Origin: an uncultured Bacilli bacterium
GTDB lineage: Bacteria; Bacillota_I; Bacilli_A; RF39; UBA660
NCBI GenBank assembly: GCA_947631045.1
Contig: CANRJV010000005.1
Span: 1 to 48,549 of the forward strand
DNA: 48,549 nucleotides
Reading direction: 5' to 3'
Part shown: positions 10,495-18,753 of the stretch, in pieces
Position numbering within the stretch: position 1 is the stretch's first letter
Layout: each line of letters starts with the position of its first letter
Made by a program: the position numbers and the translations under genes
The notes under the pieces: generated by a model
The model's input: the letters and a program-made list of their open reading frames with translations, nothing else
Told to the model about the DNA's origin: nothing
Databases searched by the model: none

Positions 10495-11283
10495 TTAAAA
10501 TAACCAATATAATAATATATACGTAAAAATAACAAATGATAAACTATCTACTCTATCTAATACGCCGCCATGACCAGGCATAATATTAGAAAAGTCTTTT
10601 ATATTATTCTCTCTTTTAATTTTACTATAAAATAAATCACCAATTTGACCTGTTAGAGATATTAAAATTGTTATAATTAATAATTTAAAACTAAAAGGAC
10701 CAACTAGATTAGTATAAATAATTAAGCCAGTAGCCACTCCTCCAATTAGGCCCCCAGCAAATCCTTCCCAAGACTTCTTTGGACTTATCTTCGTCATTTT
10801 ATGTTTACCAATAAGCATTCCAACCGCATAAGCAAAAGTATCTGTTAAAATGGTTACTCCTAGTAAATAAATTAATATTGTTACTTTAACATTTCTAATA
10901 GCAATTAAAATATTAAATAGAAAACCAATTAGATAAACAATTCCCAAAAGGGAAAAAGCATCTTTAGTTGGATATTTATCTTTTTTATAAAAGATAGTTG
11001 GAAGTAAAAGTAAAATAAGTGGTAAAAATAACCGAGCATAACCAATGGATAAATCCAAAGAATAACGACCATAATTACCTAAAACCAAATATAAAATACA
11101 TAAAAGCCCTAATAATTTTACGAAAGACGGAACTTTTAAATATGTTTCTCCTAAATCCATTATTTCTTTATAAGCTAAAATACTAAGGATTCCCATTGCT
11201 ATGGCAAAAGGATAACTACCAATCCATATTAAGGGAATAAAAATCAAAAAAGCTATTAAAGCACTAATTACTCTTACTTTCAT
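10495..11283 (-). CDS. cdsA: Phosphatidate cytidylyltransferase
   Basis: 262 residues from the ATG at 11283, which follows GGAGGT. It makes CDP-diacylglycerol from phosphatidic acid and CTP, the precursor of phosphatidylglycerol. It is a polytopic membrane protein with about seven hydrophobic segments. The C-terminal family signature is present: GDLFYSKIKRENNIKDFSNI, then PGHGGVLDRVDS. It is upstream of rseP with a 13-base gap. The product would feed the CDP-alcohol phosphatidyltransferase at 30212-30922. Confidence 0.96.
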   Translation of the reverse strand: MKVRVISALIAFLIFIPLIWIGSYPFAIAMGILSILAYKEIMDLGETYLKVPSFVKLLGLLCILYLVLGNYGRYSLDLSIGYARLFLPLILLLLPTIFYKKDKYPTKDAFSLLGIVYLIGFLFNILIAIRNVKVTILIYLLGVTILTDTFAYAVGMLIGKHKMTKISPKKSWEGFAGGLIGGVATGLIIYTNLVGPFSFKLLIITILISLTGQIGDLFYSKIKRENNIKDFSNIMPGHGGVLDRVDSLSFVIFTYILLYWLF

Positions 11284-11349
11284 AATACCTCCATATATCA
11301 ATTATATTCTAATTAAAGTATACTATTATTTAAGTTTTTAGTAAAGAAA

Positions 11350-11371
11350 AAAGTATAGTTTCCTATACTTT
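11350..11371 (-). terminator. divIVA terminator
   Basis: AAAGTATAG (11350-11358) and CTATACTTT (11363-11371) make a 9-bp perfect stem with a 4-nt loop over the divIVA stop codon. TTTTCTTTA follows on the minus strand. Confidence 0.85.
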
Positions 11372-11795
11372 AGTCATTAATATCTAATCTTTCAACTGCT
11401 TCTAATTCATCCTCTAATAAAGACTTATATTTAATTTTATATCTTTCCACGTGTCTTTTTAAGTCTTCCGCTTCTTTTTCAATTTTGTCAGCTTTAATCA
11501 AGGAATTATTAACAATTCGTGAAGCGTTTTTGCGAGCATTTTCGACTATAACTTTGGCTTCTTCAAAAGCCGATTTTTTGATATTTTGCGAAGATTCTTC
11601 CGCGATTAAAATAGCTCTATTTAAAGTGCCTTCTAATTCTTTATAATGAGTTAATTCTTTTTTTAAATTTTCAATTTCTTGATCTCTTGATTTTAAATTA
11701 TCAAGCATACTTTCATATTCAGTAGTTACGCTTTGAACAAAAGAATTAACTTCACTTTTTTTATATCCCGGAATGCTACTCGCAAATTTTCTCAT
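11370..11795 (-). CDS. DivIVA-domain cell division/polarity protein
   Basis: About 141 residues. The N-terminal FASSIPGYKKSEVNSFVQ matches the membrane-curvature-binding DivIVA segment. Nearly all the rest is a coiled coil (YESMLDNLKSRDQEIENLKKEL, then alanine/glutamate-rich heptads). DivIVA proteins mark division sites and poles and recruit other factors. A TTG at 11804 would add three residues; the ATG at 11795 gives the usual start of the family. It follows sepF closely, as in Bacillus (sepF...divIVA), so the two are probably co-transcribed. The missing YlmH and YggT neighbours shorten the usual cluster. Confidence 0.9.
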   Translation of the reverse strand: MRKFASSIPGYKKSEVNSFVQSVTTEYESMLDNLKSRDQEIENLKKELTHYKELEGTLNRAILIAEESSQNIKKSAFEEAKVIVENARKNASRIVNNSLIKADKIEKEAEDLKRHVERYKIKYKSLLEDELEAVERLDIND

Positions 11796-11812
11796 ATCAT
11801 TCAATCACTCTT

Positions 11813-12223
11813 TTACCACTCTAGTTCATCTTCATTAGTATTTTTTACTTTTTCACTATCGTCAGTTATTTTTCCTTGGACATTAACATTATTTGGTGTA
11901 CAAAGATAAATACCAACACCAATTTTTTGCATATTTCCCCCTATGGCATAAATACAACCGCTTAAAAAATCAATAATTCTTTTGGCTTGGGCTGAAGTAA
12001 CTCTTTTTAAATTAACAACCACACTATTACGATTCTTTAAATGATCAGCAATCGCTTGAGCTTCTGAAAAAGAACGAGGCTCAAGTAAAATCATTTTATT
12101 ACCGGCTTTATCAGCATCTTTTAAAGCTTCAGATTCTGAAATGGCATAATAATCATCTTCACCATTTACGCTTTCTATATCTTCATCATCTTTTAGCCAA
12201 CTTTTTAATTTATTAAATGCCAT
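11813..12223 (-). CDS. sepF: Cell division protein SepF
   Basis: 136 residues. SepF polymerises and bundles FtsZ, tethering the Z-ring to the membrane. An amphipathic N-terminal helix (MAFNKLKSWLK) is followed by an acidic linker, and then the conserved domain: PRSFSEAQAIADHLKNRNSV, VVNLKRVTSAQAKRIIDFLSG and CIYAIGGNMQKIGVGIYLC. GGAGG precedes the ATG. It starts the sepF-divIVA unit, with its own promoter overlapping the end of glyS. Confidence 0.95.
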   Translation of the reverse strand: MAFNKLKSWLKDDEDIESVNGEDDYYAISESEALKDADKAGNKMILLEPRSFSEAQAIADHLKNRNSVVVNLKRVTSAQAKRIIDFLSGCIYAIGGNMQKIGVGIYLCTPNNVNVQGKITDDSEKVKNTNEDELEW

Positions 12224-12257
12224 AATTTATCCTCCATATTATCTAATTTCCTATTTT

Positions 12258-12286
12258 ATTCTATCAAATAAATGGATTTTTTACAA
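12258..12286 (-). promoter_or_regulatory. Promoter for sepF-divIVA
   Basis: TTGTAA, 17-bp spacer, TAGAAT on the minus strand. The -35 overlaps the last codons of glyS. Confidence 0.6.
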
Positions 12287-13669
12287 GACTATTTTGCTCT
12301 CAATATAATCTTTTAATTCAGAAATTTTTAAAGTTGTTTGTTCCATTGTATCTCGGTCTCTTACCGTAACAGTATCATCCTCTAAAGTATTATCATCAAC
12401 TGTAATTGTAAAAGGTGTTCCTACAGCATCACATCTTCTGTATCTTTTACCAATACTACCAGCTTCATCATAACTACAATTAAAGTGCTTACTTAATTTA
12501 GCATAAATATCATTGGCTTTATCCGCATGCACTTTTTTAACTAATGGTAAAATAGTCGCTTTAATTGGAGCTAAAGCGGGATTAAGTTTTAAAACTAATC
12601 TGGTATCGCCATTTTCTAATTCTTCTTCCGTATAAGCATCACATAAAAGCGTTAATATTAGTCTTTCAACTCCCACTGATGGCTCAATAACATAAGGTAA
12701 ATATTTTTCGTTTGTTTCGGGATCTAAATATCTTAGATCTTCTCCCGAATGTTTCATATGCACTCCTAAATCGTAATCAGTACGATCAGCAATACCCCAT
12801 AATTCACCCCAACCAAATGGAAATTTATATTCAATATCCGTTGTGGCTTTACTATAGAAAGATAACTCTTCTTTAGAGTGATCGCGATATCTTAAATTTT
12901 CTTCTTTTAAACCTAGTAATTTCAAAAAATCAATACAATAATTTTTCCAAAAACCAAACCATTCTAAATCGGTATTAGGCTTGCAGAAAAATTCTAATTC
13001 CATTTGTTCAAATTCTCTTACTCTAAAAATAAAATTACCTGGCGTTATTTCATTCCGAAAACTTTTACCATATTGACCAATACCAAAAGGAATTTTAGCT
13101 CGCATACTTCTTTCAACATTTTTAAAATTAACAAATATACCTTGAGCTGTTTCTCCTCTTAAATAGATTGTACTTTTAGTGTCTTCGGTAACTCCTTGAC
13201 TAGTTTCAAATAATAAATTAAATTTTCTGATATCCGTAAATTCATCACTACCACATTTAGGACAAGTAATACCATGTTCTTTAATAAAGGCAATTAATTC
13301 TTCATTACTCATTCCATCGCCTGTAATCTCTCCATGGGTAAAATCTTCTACTAATTTATCAGCTCTATGACGAGACTTACAATGTTTACAATCAATTAAA
13401 GGGTCAGCAAAATTAGCCACATGACCAGAAGCTACCCAAACTTTAGGATTCATTAAAATAGCAGAATCAAGGCCATAGTTATAAGGACATTCTCTAATAA
13501 ATTTTTGCCACCAAGCATCCTTAACATTTTGTTTTAATAAAGCTCCTAAAGGTCCGTAATCCCATGAATTAGCTAGCCCTCCATATATTTCACTTCCGGC
13601 ATAAATAAATCCATATTGCTTAGAATAATTAACTAAGTCTTCCATTGTTACTTTTTTTTCACTCTCCAT
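12281..13669 (-). CDS. glyS: Glycyl-tRNA synthetase, single-chain dimeric type
   Basis: 462 residues. It charges tRNA-Gly and is the eukaryote/archaeal-like homodimeric enzyme (also called GlyQS), not the alpha2-beta2 GlyQ/GlyS form. Class II motifs include [21 protein letters not shown] (motif 2 region) and [13 protein letters not shown] (motif 3). A zinc-binding insert has [11 protein letters not shown] and [11 protein letters not shown]. The anticodon-binding domain is C-terminal. It is downstream of a T-box leader, so transcription should respond to uncharged tRNA-Gly. In Bacillus, glyQ-glyS follows recO; here a sorting-signal protein gene, the DinD-like gene and tdk intervene. Confidence 0.97.
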   Translation of the reverse strand: MESEKKVTMEDLVNYSKQYGFIYAGSEIYGGLANSWDYGPLGALLKQNVKDAWWQKFIRECPYNYGLDSAILMNPKVWVASGHVANFADPLIDCKHCKSRHRADKLVEDFTHGEITGDGMSNEELIAFIKEHGITCPKCGSDEFTDIRKFNLLFETSQGVTEDTKSTIYLRGETAQGIFVNFKNVERSMRAKIPFGIGQYGKSFRNEITPGNFIFRVREFEQMELEFFCKPNTDLEWFGFWKNYCIDFLKLLGLKEENLRYRDHSKEELSFYSKATTDIEYKFPFGWGELWGIADRTDYDLGVHMKHSGEDLRYLDPETNEKYLPYVIEPSVGVERLILTLLCDAYTEEELENGDTRLVLKLNPALAPIKATILPLVKKVHADKANDIYAKLSKHFNCSYDEAGSIGKRYRRCDAVGTPFTITVDDNTLEDDTVTVRDRDTMEQTTLKISELKDYIESKIVL

Positions 13670-13681
13670 AAATAATCCTTT

Positions 13682-13812
13682 CTAAAATAAAGAAAACTTC
13701 TTTAGAATCATAAGGACGAAGATTAACTCCGCGGTTCCACCTTACTTATTCTAAAGAAGAATCACTCTTATTATATAGCTCGGGCTTTCCACACCGTCAT
13801 CACTTGTATGTA
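13682..13812 (-). ncRNA. Compact T-box riboswitch controlling glyS
   Basis: The conserved T-box AAGGTGGAACCGCGG reads on the minus strand at 13743-13729, with CGTCCTT closing the antiterminator bulge. Upstream, ATTCT/AGAAT around TCTTT makes stem III. A 12-bp helix, CTTCTTTAGAAT with ATTCTAAAGAAG, encloses the whole antiterminator and is followed by TTTTCTTTATTTT, an intrinsic terminator. Only about 50 bases are left for stem I, shorter than usual. The specifier cannot be assigned with certainty; GACGGTGTGG contains a GGU glycine codon. Confidence 0.9.
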
Positions 13813-13816
13813 CTAA

Positions 13817-13845
13817 ATTATATATTATTTATTTTATTTTATCAA
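13817..13845 (-). promoter_or_regulatory. Promoter for the glyS T-box leader
   Basis: TTGATA, 17-bp spacer, TATAAT on the minus strand, overlapping the last codons of tdk. It fixes the leader start near 13810. Confidence 0.75.
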
Positions 13846-14470
13846 CTAAATTTGCTAATTTTTTTGCTTCTTCACTGCCAATTTTAACATATTTAAGATA
13901 GCAATCAGAACATAAAGGCACATATTCAACCTCTTTTTGCGTACCATCATCTATAACTACTACCGGTCCTTCATCCGTAAATTCGTCATTTATTTTTCGC
14001 GCATTAAATATCGCTTTTTTACCGCATAAACATAAACTGGTACTTCCAACTTCTTCCACTATGTCCGCAATTGCAAATATTTGAGCAACACCTTCACCAA
14101 ATATCTCACCCTTAAAATTACTTTTTAAACCATAGCAAATAACTGGAATATTAATTAGATGGGCGATCATCCACAATTCTCTAATTTGAGAAGCATTTAA
14201 TAAATCAACTTCATCAACTAAAATAACTTTGGCAGTATAATATATTTTATAATTCTTTTCTGTTAATAAAGATTCATTTTCTTTAAGTAAAATATCTACC
14301 ACTCTATTCATCCCATTACGAGATATAATAGTGTTTTTCCCCTTTGTATCCTTGACAGATTTAATAATAACTATTTTAAAGTTATTTTCTTCATAACTAT
14401 AGGCAGTTTGCAAAATATTAAGAGTTTTGCCACCATTCATTGCACTATACTTATAAATCATATCAGCCAT
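13829..14470 (-). CDS. tdk: Thymidine kinase
   Basis: 213 residues from the ATG at 14470, which follows AGGGTGAGTATT; a GTG nine bases earlier is less well placed. It phosphorylates thymidine for DNA precursor salvage. The P-loop YSAMNGGKT is at the N-terminus. LVDEVDLLNASQI carries the metal/Walker B acidic residue. The structural zinc site uses CLCGKK and PLCSDC, and the lasso region is present, as in type II kinases. It has its own promoter (14489-14517) and is followed by the glyS promoter inside its 3' end. Confidence 0.95.
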   Translation of the reverse strand: MADMIYKYSAMNGGKTLNILQTAYSYEENNFKIVIIKSVKDTKGKNTIISRNGMNRVVDILLKENESLLTEKNYKIYYTAKVILVDEVDLLNASQIRELWMIAHLINIPVICYGLKSNFKGEIFGEGVAQIFAIADIVEEVGSTSLCLCGKKAIFNARKINDEFTDEGPVVVIDDGTQKEVEYVPLCSDCYLKYVKIGSEEAKKLANLVDKIK

Positions 14471-14488
14471 AATACTCACCCTATCTAT

Positions 14489-14517
14489 AGTATAAAATAA
14501 ATAACTTTATCTCGCAA
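14489..14517 (-). promoter_or_regulatory. Promoter for tdk
   Basis: TTGCGA, 17-bp spacer, TATACT on the minus strand, 19 bases ahead of the tdk start. Confidence 0.65.
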
Positions 14518-14528
14518 GAAAAATATTC

Positions 14529-15380
14529 TTAGTGTTCCATAAATGCGGACTCTAAAAAAGCATTCCTTCTTTCTTTTTCAATTTCTTTTAAACTTTTCTC
14601 TGGTGTAGGCATTTCTTCTGGCATCATTCCGCCAATATCCGCAATGGCTTTTCGCACTTTTTTACCAACTTCATAATGAACATTATTAGCGCTATTTTCT
14701 CCTCGAACATTATCTCTAATTAATCTTTGCTTCGTCTGATTTATTCTAAATAAATTAGCCACTAGTTCATCTTCATTCATATTATCTAATATATCTTCTC
14801 GATAACGAAGCCCTTTTCTTTTCGCTATATCATCTGCTGTCTCTCCATTATATAATCCTCTATAACCGGCATTATGAAATTTATCAAAATTTTTAACACC
14901 GGCTTCTTTAGCCGTTTGATTTAAAGAATAATTCCCTTTTCTAGTTAAATTTCTATTATATAGTCTTTTTTCATCTTCAGTTAATAAACTATACTCTTTT
15001 TCATTTATTTCTTGTTTTCTTGTTTGCACTGCGAAATATGTTTGAGCAAGAGCCACAACTCTTTTTCTACTATCCCCATTTTGAGCAATTAAATAGCACG
15101 CATATCTTGATAGTTTATAATCTTTAATTGTAACATTAGCTTTATTTGCTCTAATGGACAACTTGCCGACGTCGGCAAAATGTTCCTCTATCACATATTT
15201 ACTTAACTCACAAGCACTTTTGGCTTTTTCAATTACTAATTCAAAATTACTCCATTTAGAATAATTAAGAACTTTCATTAGTTCTCTTCCATACCAATAT
15301 TCATGACCATAGTCATCAAGATGTTTAATACTTTCAAAGACACTTTCATTGTATTTTTCTAAATTTTTTTCTTCTTTCAT
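14529..15380 (-). CDS. DinD-like DNA damage-inducible protein
   Basis: 283 residues. The BRO-N-like segment HEYWYGRELMKVLNYSKWSNF, the central DYKLSRYACYLIAQNGDSRK and the LAQTYFAVQTRKQEI helix are characteristic of DinD, an SOS-induced inhibitor of RecA strand exchange in E. coli. Residues 68-73 (FADVGK) are encoded by a perfect DNA palindrome with codons GCC GAC GTC GGC, unusually GC-rich for this gene. CAGGAGGG precedes the ATG. An 18-bp near-palindrome fills the spacer of its promoter, suggesting repressor control. It stands alone, inserted between the recO region and tdk/glyS, and is probably accessory. Confidence 0.88.
   Translation of the reverse strand: MKEEKNLEKYNESVFESIKHLDDYGHEYWYGRELMKVLNYSKWSNFELVIEKAKSACELSKYVIEEHFADVGKLSIRANKANVTIKDYKLSRYACYLIAQNGDSRKRVVALAQTYFAVQTRKQEINEKEYSLLTEDEKRLYNRNLTRKGNYSLNQTAKEAGVKNFDKFHNAGYRGLYNGETADDIAKRKGLRYREDILDNMNEDELVANLFRINQTKQRLIRDNVRGENSANNVHYEVGKKVRKAIADIGGMMPEEMPTPEKSLKEIEKERRNAFLESAFMEH
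15163..15178. repeat. Intragenic perfect palindrome in the DinD-like gene
   Basis: TTGCCGAC followed directly by GTCGGCAA: 16 bp, perfect, within the coding sequence. Looser outer arms (GGACA / TGTTCC) extend the symmetry. It shares the GCCGAC/GTCGGC core with the palindrome at 29535-29561. Confidence 0.9.
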
Positions 15381-15407
15381 TTTTTTACCCTCCTGAATTA
15401 TAAATTA

Positions 15408-15436
15408 ATATTATCATACATTAGTTTGATATGCAA
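15408..15436 (-). promoter_or_regulatory. Promoter with operator-like spacer for the DinD-like gene
   Basis: TTGCAT, 17-bp spacer, TAATAT on the minus strand. The spacer is filled by ATCAAAC-TAAT-GTATGAT (15413-15430), whose 7-bp arms differ at one position. It is unlike the CGAAC...GTTCG LexA box of Bacillus. Confidence 0.5.
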
Positions 15437-15460
15437 CCCTTTTATTAAAAAAAATTTCAA

Positions 15461-15486
15461 AAATAAAAAGTGAGTTGTTTCTCACC
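15461..15486 (-). terminator. Terminator of the sorting-signal protein gene
   Basis: GTGAG (15470-15474) and CTCAC (15481-15485) form the stem, followed on the minus strand by TTTTTATTTTT. Confidence 0.75.
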
Positions 15487-15487
15487 T

Positions 15488-16501
15488 TTATATCTTATAG
15501 AATTTTTGTTTATTTTTTAAAATATAACTTGTTAAAATAATTCCAGAAGCTCCTAAAGTTCCAAGAATAAGATAATCTTTAAATCCTGTTTGAGGACTCT
15601 CAGCTGGTTTATCAACATCATCTTTCTCAGCCGTTTTTTCTAAAGTAGTGGCACTTACGAAGTCACTAAATTTATTTGATTTAAGAACAATAGCTTTATA
15701 ATAATATTTAGTATTTGGCTTTAATCCAGAATCTATATTAGTAACACTTCCATCTTTCATTGCTGATACAGTTTGCCACCAAGTATAGTTTTCCCCATCT
15801 TCTGAACGATAAATTTCAACCATTGTTCCATCTTCTACTCCAGATAATTTAATACCAATTTGCGTATCAGTTATATCTACTAATTCAATTTTTGGGGGTT
15901 CTATTTCGGTATATTCTACATTTAAGACAAATTTATTAATATCAACTTTATAAGTATAAGTTGTTTCTTTTTGCTCTTGCTTTTCTTCAACTTTTAACTC
16001 ATAACCATCAGAGGCAAAAGTAGCCTTTTCAGTATCAACGAAATTTCGAATATCTCTTTCATTATATCCTCTTAATTCCCCAACTACATTAAGCAAATCA
16101 TCATAAATTAAAGCATCAAGTAAAACAATAGTAAAAGCATCAAATGCTTCAGAAAAATCAGCATCAGAATCAAGAACAATACTTGGATTTTCCCCAACAT
16201 TATCTCTTTCTTCTAATTCATTAATTTTAATAGTTCTCTCAAGACTTAAAGCATCACTCTCTCTTGTAAACTCAGCAAGTTCTTTTTCTTCTTCACCTTT
16301 TACTAGTTTAATAACCATTTTGCTTTCTTCTAAAACTACTTTTATTTCCATTTCAGAATCAACTAATTCCTCACTATTTAATTTCTCTTCTAGTTTAGTT
16401 CTAACTTCTTCCATTGTAGTAGTTTTAACCTCGGCTTTAATAAAATTTAAACCAATGGTTAAACTCATTAAAAACACCATCAACCACTTTATTATTTTCA
16501 T
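15488..16501 (-). CDS. Secreted surface protein with fibronectin type III-like domain and SPQTG sorting signal
   Basis: 337 residues. Residues 1-24 are a signal peptide (KWLMVFLMSLTIGLNF core). An acidic, lysine-rich region follows to about 205. The segment PPKIELVDITDTQIGIKLSG through NTKYYYKAIVLKSNKFSDFV looks like a fibronectin type III domain. The C-terminus has SPQTG at 302-306, then a hydrophobic span and a basic tail: a sortase signal of the (S/N)PxTG kind used by Clostridioides SrtB rather than LPxTG. No sortase gene is in the window. AGGTGATT precedes the ATG and TATAAT lies just upstream. The function is unknown; it is probably wall-anchored. Confidence 0.8.
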   Translation of the reverse strand: MKIIKWLMVFLMSLTIGLNFIKAEVKTTTMEEVRTKLEEKLNSEELVDSEMEIKVVLEESKMVIKLVKGEEEKELAEFTRESDALSLERTIKINELEERDNVGENPSIVLDSDADFSEAFDAFTIVLLDALIYDDLLNVVGELRGYNERDIRNFVDTEKATFASDGYELKVEEKQEQKETTYTYKVDINKFVLNVEYTEIEPPKIELVDITDTQIGIKLSGVEDGTMVEIYRSEDGENYTWWQTVSAMKDGSVTNIDSGLKPNTKYYYKAIVLKSNKFSDFVSATTLEKTAEKDDVDKPAESPQTGFKDYLILGTLGASGIILTSYILKNKQKFYKI

Positions 16502-16577
16502 CTTTAATCACCTATTATAATTAAAACAAAAAACGATTTACTAAACAATATCTATACATCTCTTTTACATTGCATAT

Positions 16578-17309
16578 TTACAGTTTTTCAATCGTTTTTA
16601 AAAAATCTTTGCTTTTTAAATAAAGACCGGTATAATCATCATAATAGTTAATTAAAAAATTATTGATTTCTTTAACAATATCTTCTTTTAAAGATAATTT
16701 ACTAATACTTTTAATATCGACTAAATAATACATATTCAAGGTTTTTATGATAGATAAGGGAACAATTCTTTCACCATGATAGCAATTCTTACAAATTAGT
16801 CCTCCCCGTTCGCTAGCTAGTGTTACAATTTCTTTTTTATTGCCACAACTGATACAACTTGTAAGATTTAACCCTACTCCTAAATATTCTAATAATTTAA
16901 CTTCAAGAATATTGGTAATTACCATTGGGTCTAATCCTTCTTCAATTTTTAGAAGAGAATTAATATAATCATCATAAATAGCGATATCATCCGTTTGTTT
17001 TAAAACTTGATGAATTAAATCTGTAAGGTAAGAAGCATAACTAATGAGTAAAATATCACTTCTTATGTTTTTAAAATTATTCTTAATATCGACTGATACC
17101 AAAGTTGATAATTTTCCTTTTTTATAATAAATATTAAAAATACCATATGATAATTTCATTGTTACACTTCGAAGACGACTTTTAATACTCATTGCGCCTT
17201 TACAAATAATTCCAATAATTCCATATTCTTTCGTAAGAACATTTATAATTTTCGAAGTATCACCATAAGGAGTTTCTGTTATAACTATTCCCTCAACACT
17301 ATCTAACAC
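16578..17309 (-). CDS. recO: DNA repair protein RecO
   Basis: 243 residues. RecO loads RecA on SSB-coated single-stranded DNA with RecR. The N-terminal OB-fold begins VEGIVITETPYGDTSKIINV. A zinc motif CISCG...GGLICKNC lies at about 154-178, and the helical C-terminus follows. It uses a GTG start with AGAGGT five bases before it. It is the last gene of the conserved era-yqzL-recO block. Confidence 0.93.
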   Translation of the reverse strand: MLDSVEGIVITETPYGDTSKIINVLTKEYGIIGIICKGAMSIKSRLRSVTMKLSYGIFNIYYKKGKLSTLVSVDIKNNFKNIRSDILLISYASYLTDLIHQVLKQTDDIAIYDDYINSLLKIEEGLDPMVITNILEVKLLEYLGVGLNLTSCISCGNKKEIVTLASERGGLICKNCYHGERIVPLSIIKTLNMYYLVDIKSISKLSLKEDIVKEINNFLINYYDDYTGLYLKSKDFLKTIEKL

Positions 17310-17327
17310 GCTAAACCTCTAATCTAA

Positions 17328-17411
17328 TTATTTATCACATTTTTTATAATTTAAATAATCTTCAATTTTGCCACTCTTTTTAAACTTATCCCAAGCTTCT
17401 TTTTTATTCAT
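17328..17411 (-). CDS. yqzL: YqzL-like small protein
   Basis: 27 residues (MNKKEAWDKFKKSGKIEDYL, then NYKKCDK). B. subtilis YqzL, a 47-residue protein of unknown function encoded between era and recO, has the same W-x3-F-x2-[ST]-G-x-[IV]-x2-YL pattern and the same position. AAGGTGAAATA precedes the ATG, so it looks translated. It is shorter than the usual family member at both ends. Confidence 0.7.
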   Translation of the reverse strand: MNKKEAWDKFKKSGKIEDYLNYKKCDK

Positions 17412-17455
17412 TTATTTCACCTTCCTACTAATATAATGGGAAGAATGAAATATTT

Positions 17456-18337
17456 TTATTCATAATCAAAGAAACCTAATTCTTTTAAGTATCTTTCTTT
17501 ATCTTTCCAATCTTCTACAACTTTCACATATAAATCTAAATAAACCTTCTTCTCAAGCATTTCTTCTAAATCTTTCCGAGCCAAAGTGCCAACTTTTTTA
17601 ATCATTTCGCCCCCAGAGCCAATAATGATTTTTTTAATATTCGGTTTATCAACGATAATATCGACACTAATTTTTATTAAGTCTTTTTTCTCTTCAATAT
17701 GGTGAGCATGACAAGTAATTGAATGAGGAATTTCGTCTTCCGTATTTTGTAAAAGTTTTTCTCTCACTATTTCTCCCGCCATAAAACTTAAAGAACTACT
17801 AGTTATAGTTTCATCATCATAATATTTAACATTATCTTTTAAATATTTTTTAATAACCTCAATTAAATGAGCAACATTATCATTTTCTTTCGCAGATACG
17901 GGAACAATCTCCGAAAAGTTATAATCTTTATATTCATTAATCGCCATGATTAAAGTTTCATTAGAAACTTTATCAATTTTATTAATGACTAAGATAACCG
18001 GTATCTTATTTTGAAATAAAGAATCCATTAAAAATTTATCGCCTTTGCCAATTCCAGCTTCAATATCGACTACTAGTAAAACTAAATCAACATCTTTCGT
18101 TAAAGATAAAGCTTGTTTATTTAAGACTTTTCCTAATTTATTTAAAGGCTTCGAAATACCAGGTGTATCCACAAAGATTATTTGATAGCCATCTTCATGA
18201 TAAATTCCCTCAATAATATTTCTAGTAGTACCTGAAACATTACTCGTAATGGCAATTTTATGCTCTAAGAGGCTATTTAATAAAGTGCTTTTCCCAACAT
18301 TAGGTCTTCCAATAATACTTACAAATCCACTTTTCAT
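17456..18337 (-). CDS. era: GTPase Era
   Basis: 293 residues. Era binds the 3' end of 16S rRNA and assists 30S maturation. G1 GRPNVGKST is at 10-18, G3 is DTPG in IIFVDTPGISKP, G4 is NKID, and G5 is VSAKENDN. The C-terminal KH domain carries KKIIIGSGGEMIKKVGTLAR. It is nine bases downstream of dgkA and 44 upstream of yqzL, in the order conserved from Bacillus. Confidence 0.98.
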   Translation of the reverse strand: MKSGFVSIIGRPNVGKSTLLNSLLEHKIAITSNVSGTTRNIIEGIYHEDGYQIIFVDTPGISKPLNKLGKVLNKQALSLTKDVDLVLLVVDIEAGIGKGDKFLMDSLFQNKIPVILVINKIDKVSNETLIMAINEYKDYNFSEIVPVSAKENDNVAHLIEVIKKYLKDNVKYYDDETITSSSLSFMAGEIVREKLLQNTEDEIPHSITCHAHHIEEKKDLIKISVDIIVDKPNIKKIIIGSGGEMIKKVGTLARKDLEEMLEKKVYLDLYVKVVEDWKDKERYLKELGFFDYE

Positions 18338-18345
18338 GCTTTCTC

Positions 18346-18753
18346 CTAAAATATAGTCATAAACAACTTAATAAAGTAGGGAACAAAAATAATCAAATTA
18401 ACAATTAAAGCTAAAACAGTCATTATCCCCGTCGCTGCCGAACCACAATCTTTCGCCACTTTAATATATTCATTATAATCTAAAGTAACCGCATCACAAA
18501 CCGCTTCAATAGCGGTATTTAATAATTCAATAATCGTTATTAGACAAAGGCTCCCAAAAGAAATAACCCATTCTAAAAAACTAATGTCAAAACAAACACC
18601 CATAATAATAACTAAACAAGCACAAATAGCTTCAATTAAAAATGAAGATTCATTTTTAAAACAATAAGCTAAACCTTGGGAGGTATACTTACACTTATTT
18701 AAAACATTTCTTACTAAACTAACTTCTTTCTTTTCTGTTTTTTTCGTCTTCAT
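18346..18753 (-). CDS. dgkA: Diacylglycerol/undecaprenol kinase family protein
   Basis: 135 residues with three membrane helices. The catalytic signature ELLNTAIEAVCDAVTLDYNEYIKVAKDCGSAA is split here as ELLNTAIEAVCDAVT and AKDCGSAA. In Bacillota this family phosphorylates undecaprenol to return lipid carrier to wall synthesis. The N-terminal 20 residues are unusually lysine-rich. The start overlaps the last 35 bases of ybeY, indicating coupled translation. The usual cdd between dgkA and era is missing. Confidence 0.92.
   Translation of the reverse strand: MKTKKTEKKEVSLVRNVLNKCKYTSQGLAYCFKNESSFLIEAICACLVIIMGVCFDISFLEWVISFGSLCLITIIELLNTAIEAVCDAVTLDYNEYIKVAKDCGSAATGIMTVLALIVNLIIFVPYFIKLFMTIF

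Noticed and set aside
10482-10535. 18-residue N-terminal extension of RseP
   Set aside because: It overlaps the end of cdsA and lacks a ribosome site; the ATG at 10481 follows AGGAGAAGAAC and starts the first membrane helix correctly.
16515-16600. AAACGATT/AATCGTTT inverted repeat spanning the recO end and the next gene's leader
   Set aside because: The loop would be about 60 nt, too long for a convincing intrinsic terminator.
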